Assembly: GCA_045643785.1 (NCBI GenBank)
Contig: JAZRFR010000069.1
Location: 1-6,959, forward strand
Origin: CAMEON01 sp045643785
GTDB lineage: Bacteria; Bacillota; Clostridia; Oscillospirales; CAG-272
Reading direction: 5' to 3'
DNA length: 6,959 bases
The notes below the pieces were generated by a model, which searched no databases, was not told where the DNA came from, and saw nothing but the letters and a program-made list of their open reading frames with translations. Positions 5,924-6,959 of the stretch are shown piece by piece. How positions within the stretch are numbered: position 1 is the first letter of the stretch; each line of letters opens with the position of its first letter. The translations under genes and the position numbers were made by a program.

Positions 5924-6649
5924 TTACGCCCAATTCTCTACGAATTTCAGCATGACCTTGGTTGCCGTCTCGGCGGCGGCGGCCAGGAAGGTGGGGTAAT
6001 CGGCAAAGGCCTGCTCGTCTCCGCCGTCGGAAATGGCGCGGAGAATGCCGTAGGGCACGTTGTTGACGTAGCACACCTGCCCGATGGCGGCACCCTCCAT
6101 TTCGCAGGCGATGACAGGCTTTCCCTCGGCCTCAAAGTTCTCGCGGATGCGTACCTTGTGGTCGGCATGGCAGATGAACTGATCTCCCGAGGCTACGGTG
6201 CCCCGCTGATAGGGAACGCCTTCACCGGCCACGGCGGCGGCCAGAGCGTCCGTAACGGTGGGATCGGTGGGGATGTAGATGATGTTGATGCCCGAGATCA
6301 GACCCACGGGGTCACCGATGGGGGAGGTATCCATGTCGTGCTGGACGACCTGATCTGCCAGGGCGATCTGCCCGATGGACAGGGTATCCGACAGGGTGCC
6401 TGCCACGCCGCTGTTGACAATGCAGTCGGGGGCGTACTTCAGGATCATGGTTTGGGCGCACATGGCGGCAAACACCTTGCCGATGCCGCACTTGGCGCAG
6501 ACGACCTTTTTGCCCAGCAGGTCGCCGTAGACAAAGGTCATGTTACCCACGGTCTCGGTTGCGGTATTCTCCATGGCGGAGCATAGTGCTTCCACCTCGA
6601 TCTGCATGGCTCCGATGATGCCGATGGCGGCTTTTTTCAAATGACTCAT
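5924..6649 (-). CDS. mtnN: 5'-methylthioadenosine/S-adenosylhomocysteine nucleosidase
   Basis: This 241-residue cytosolic enzyme cleaves adenine from 5'-methylthioadenosine and S-adenosylhomocysteine, giving methylthioribose or S-ribosylhomocysteine. It belongs to methionine salvage and the activated methyl cycle. Length and motifs match the family. GIIGAM at 10-15 is followed by the catalytic Glu18. GVAG is at 81-84 and GDQF at 155-158. CEMEGAAIGQVC carries the substrate-binding Glu185, and RAISDGGDEQ carries the catalytic Asp208. Glu18, Glu185 and Asp208 correspond to Glu12, Glu174 and Asp197 of the E. coli enzyme. The start at 6649 is chosen because GGAGG lies 10 nt upstream and the protein then begins just before the first strand; a start at 6694 overlaps the promoter -10 region. 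The gene converges on the operon across a shared terminator and diverges from the gene at 6870. No partner such as luxS is in view. Confidence 0.96.
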   Translation of the reverse strand: MSHLKKAAIGIIGAMQIEVEALCSAMENTATETVGNMTFVYGDLLGKKVVCAKCGIGKVFAAMCAQTMILKYAPDCIVNSGVAGTLSDTLSIGQIALADQVVQHDMDTSPIGDPVGLISGINIIYIPTDPTVTDALAAAVAGEGVPYQRGTVASGDQFICHADHKVRIRENFEAEGKPVIACEMEGAAIGQVCYVNNVPYGILRAISDGGDEQAFADYPTFLAAAAETATKVMLKFVENWA

Positions 6650-6684
6650 AGCTGTATGTCCTCCGTAAGGCGATGTTTGGGAAT

Positions 6685-6713
6685 ATTGTACCACAGAGGG
6701 CGGTCTTTGTCAA
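6685..6713 (-). promoter_or_regulatory. Strong sigma-A promoter of mtnN
   Basis: On the minus strand TTGACA (6713-6708) and TACAAT (6690-6685) are 17 nt apart, a perfect -35 box and five of six at -10. The predicted start is near 6678 and the leader is about 29 nt. No riboswitch-sized leader exists, so direct SAM- or SAH-sensing RNA control is unlikely. Confidence 0.9.
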
Positions 6714-6730
6714 GGTGGCCGTGGGGGGGA

Positions 6731-6756
6731 TCGGGATTTTCCCGGGAAAATCCCGA
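6731..6756. repeat. Perfect 26-bp palindrome between two divergent promoters
   Basis: The half site TCGGGATTTTCCC (6731-6743) is followed directly by its exact complement (6744-6756), with no loop. Each arm also has GGGA...TCCC symmetry around a 3-bp centre. No T-run follows on either strand, and no upstream gene needs ending here, so it is not a terminator. The centre is about 65 bp upstream of the predicted mtnN start and about 96 bp upstream of that of the 6870 gene. It is a good candidate operator for a dimeric or tetrameric regulator. Confidence 0.6.
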
Positions 6757-6804
6757 AAAAAACAGAAAATCACGGTAAAAAATCCACTTTTTGGCCATGC
6801 CCCA

Positions 6805-6833
6805 TTTACAAGAACGGAAAAATATGCTACAAT
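6805..6833 (+). promoter_or_regulatory. Strong extended -10 promoter of the 6870 gene
   Basis: TTTACA (6805-6810) and TACAAT (6828-6833) are 17 nt apart, five of six at each box. A TGC at 6825-6827 makes an extended -10 element. The predicted start is near 6840, giving a leader of about 30 nt. Confidence 0.85.
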
Positions 6834-6869
6834 ACCCGTATAGGAAATCACCCCGAAAGGAGTCTTCAT

Positions 6870-6959
6870 ATGAGCATCGCCGTATCCAAGAATTCCCTGT
6901 CCAACCGCCGTTTGTACCTGAAGAACCGCCGCACCTTAGTGAGCTTCTCCGAGGAGGGT
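6870..6959 (+). CDS. Unrecognised gene, N-terminal 30 codons only
   Basis: The ATG at 6870 follows AAAGGAG (6856-6862) by 7 nt and lies just after a strong promoter, so this is a real start. The reading frame is open to the window edge. The visible 30 residues begin MSIAVSKN and are rich in Arg and Lys (NRRLYLKNRR), then acidic at the cut (SEEG). There is no signal peptide or membrane segment, so the protein is probably cytosolic. No family can be assigned from this fragment. It is divergent from mtnN across the palindrome-bearing gap. Confidence 0.8.
   Translation, partial: MSIAVSKNSLSNRRLYLKNRRTLVSFSEEG

Noticed and set aside
4659..6074. A 471-codon minus-strand open frame across the operon end
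   Set aside because: It crosses parts of three supported genes and the bidirectional terminator, and starts with an Arg-rich low-complexity stretch.
5873..6586. A 237-codon plus-strand open frame opposite mtnN
   Set aside because: It runs through the terminator hairpin and is antisense to a gene with all catalytic residues intact.
6650..6684. A SAM or SAH riboswitch ahead of mtnN
   Set aside because: The predicted leader is only about 29 nt, too short for these RNA folds, and no such stems are visible.
6731..6756. The palindrome as an intrinsic terminator
   Set aside because: There is no loop and no T-run on either 3' side, and both flanking genes are transcribed away from it.

Overview
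The window looks like chromosomal DNA from a Gram-positive anaerobe of the Clostridia, most likely an Oscillospiraceae/Eubacteriales-type gut bacterium. This rests on several visible features: strong AAGGAGG-type ribosome binding sites, near-consensus sigma-A promoters, a monoderm lipoprotein signal (LTAC), Thr-Glu-Ala-Pro (TEAPTEAP) surface linkers, moderately high GC, and short intergenic gaps ended by intrinsic terminators. The taxonomy is inferred from style, not from a marker gene. I see no mobile element, CRISPR array, tRNA or rRNA.

Layout, left to right. (1) 1-1029: a minus-strand secreted protein or lipoprotein of unknown function (67-840). It has its own perfect-consensus promoter, a hairpin at the 5' end of its leader and a strong terminator. 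(2) 1030-2088: a minus-strand Gfo/Idh/MocA-family NAD(P)-dependent oxidoreductase with its own terminator. (3) 2089-2293: a divergent regulatory gap with a promoter in each direction and a few small repeats. (4) 2294-5873: a tight plus-strand three-gene operon. It encodes a cytoplasmic sialate-O-acetylesterase-like SGNH hydrolase, a lipoprotein carrying an endonuclease/exonuclease/phosphatase (EEP) domain, and a secreted CBM9/DOMON-like protein ending in a CTERM-like anchor. A perfect 16-bp hairpin then closes it. (5) 5924-6649: a minus-strand methylthioadenosine/S-adenosylhomocysteine nucleosidase (mtnN), convergent with the operon. (6) 6650-6869: a second divergent gap holding two good promoters and a perfect 26-bp palindrome. 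(7) 6870-6959: the first 30 codons of an unrecognised plus-strand gene.

How they may fit together. The operon plus the divergent oxidoreductase could form a small glycan- or glycoconjugate-handling locus. The CBM9-like protein would bind saccharide at the surface, the EEP lipoprotein would cleave a phosphodiester or related bond outside the cell, and the cytosolic esterase and oxidoreductase would process the imported product. The domains are seen in the sequence; the shared pathway is inference. The two exported operon proteins carry the same Thr-Glu-Ala-Pro linker at opposite ends, one next to a lipid anchor and one next to a C-terminal anchor. This is the most distinctive feature of the window. 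mtnN is a housekeeping gene and is probably unrelated.
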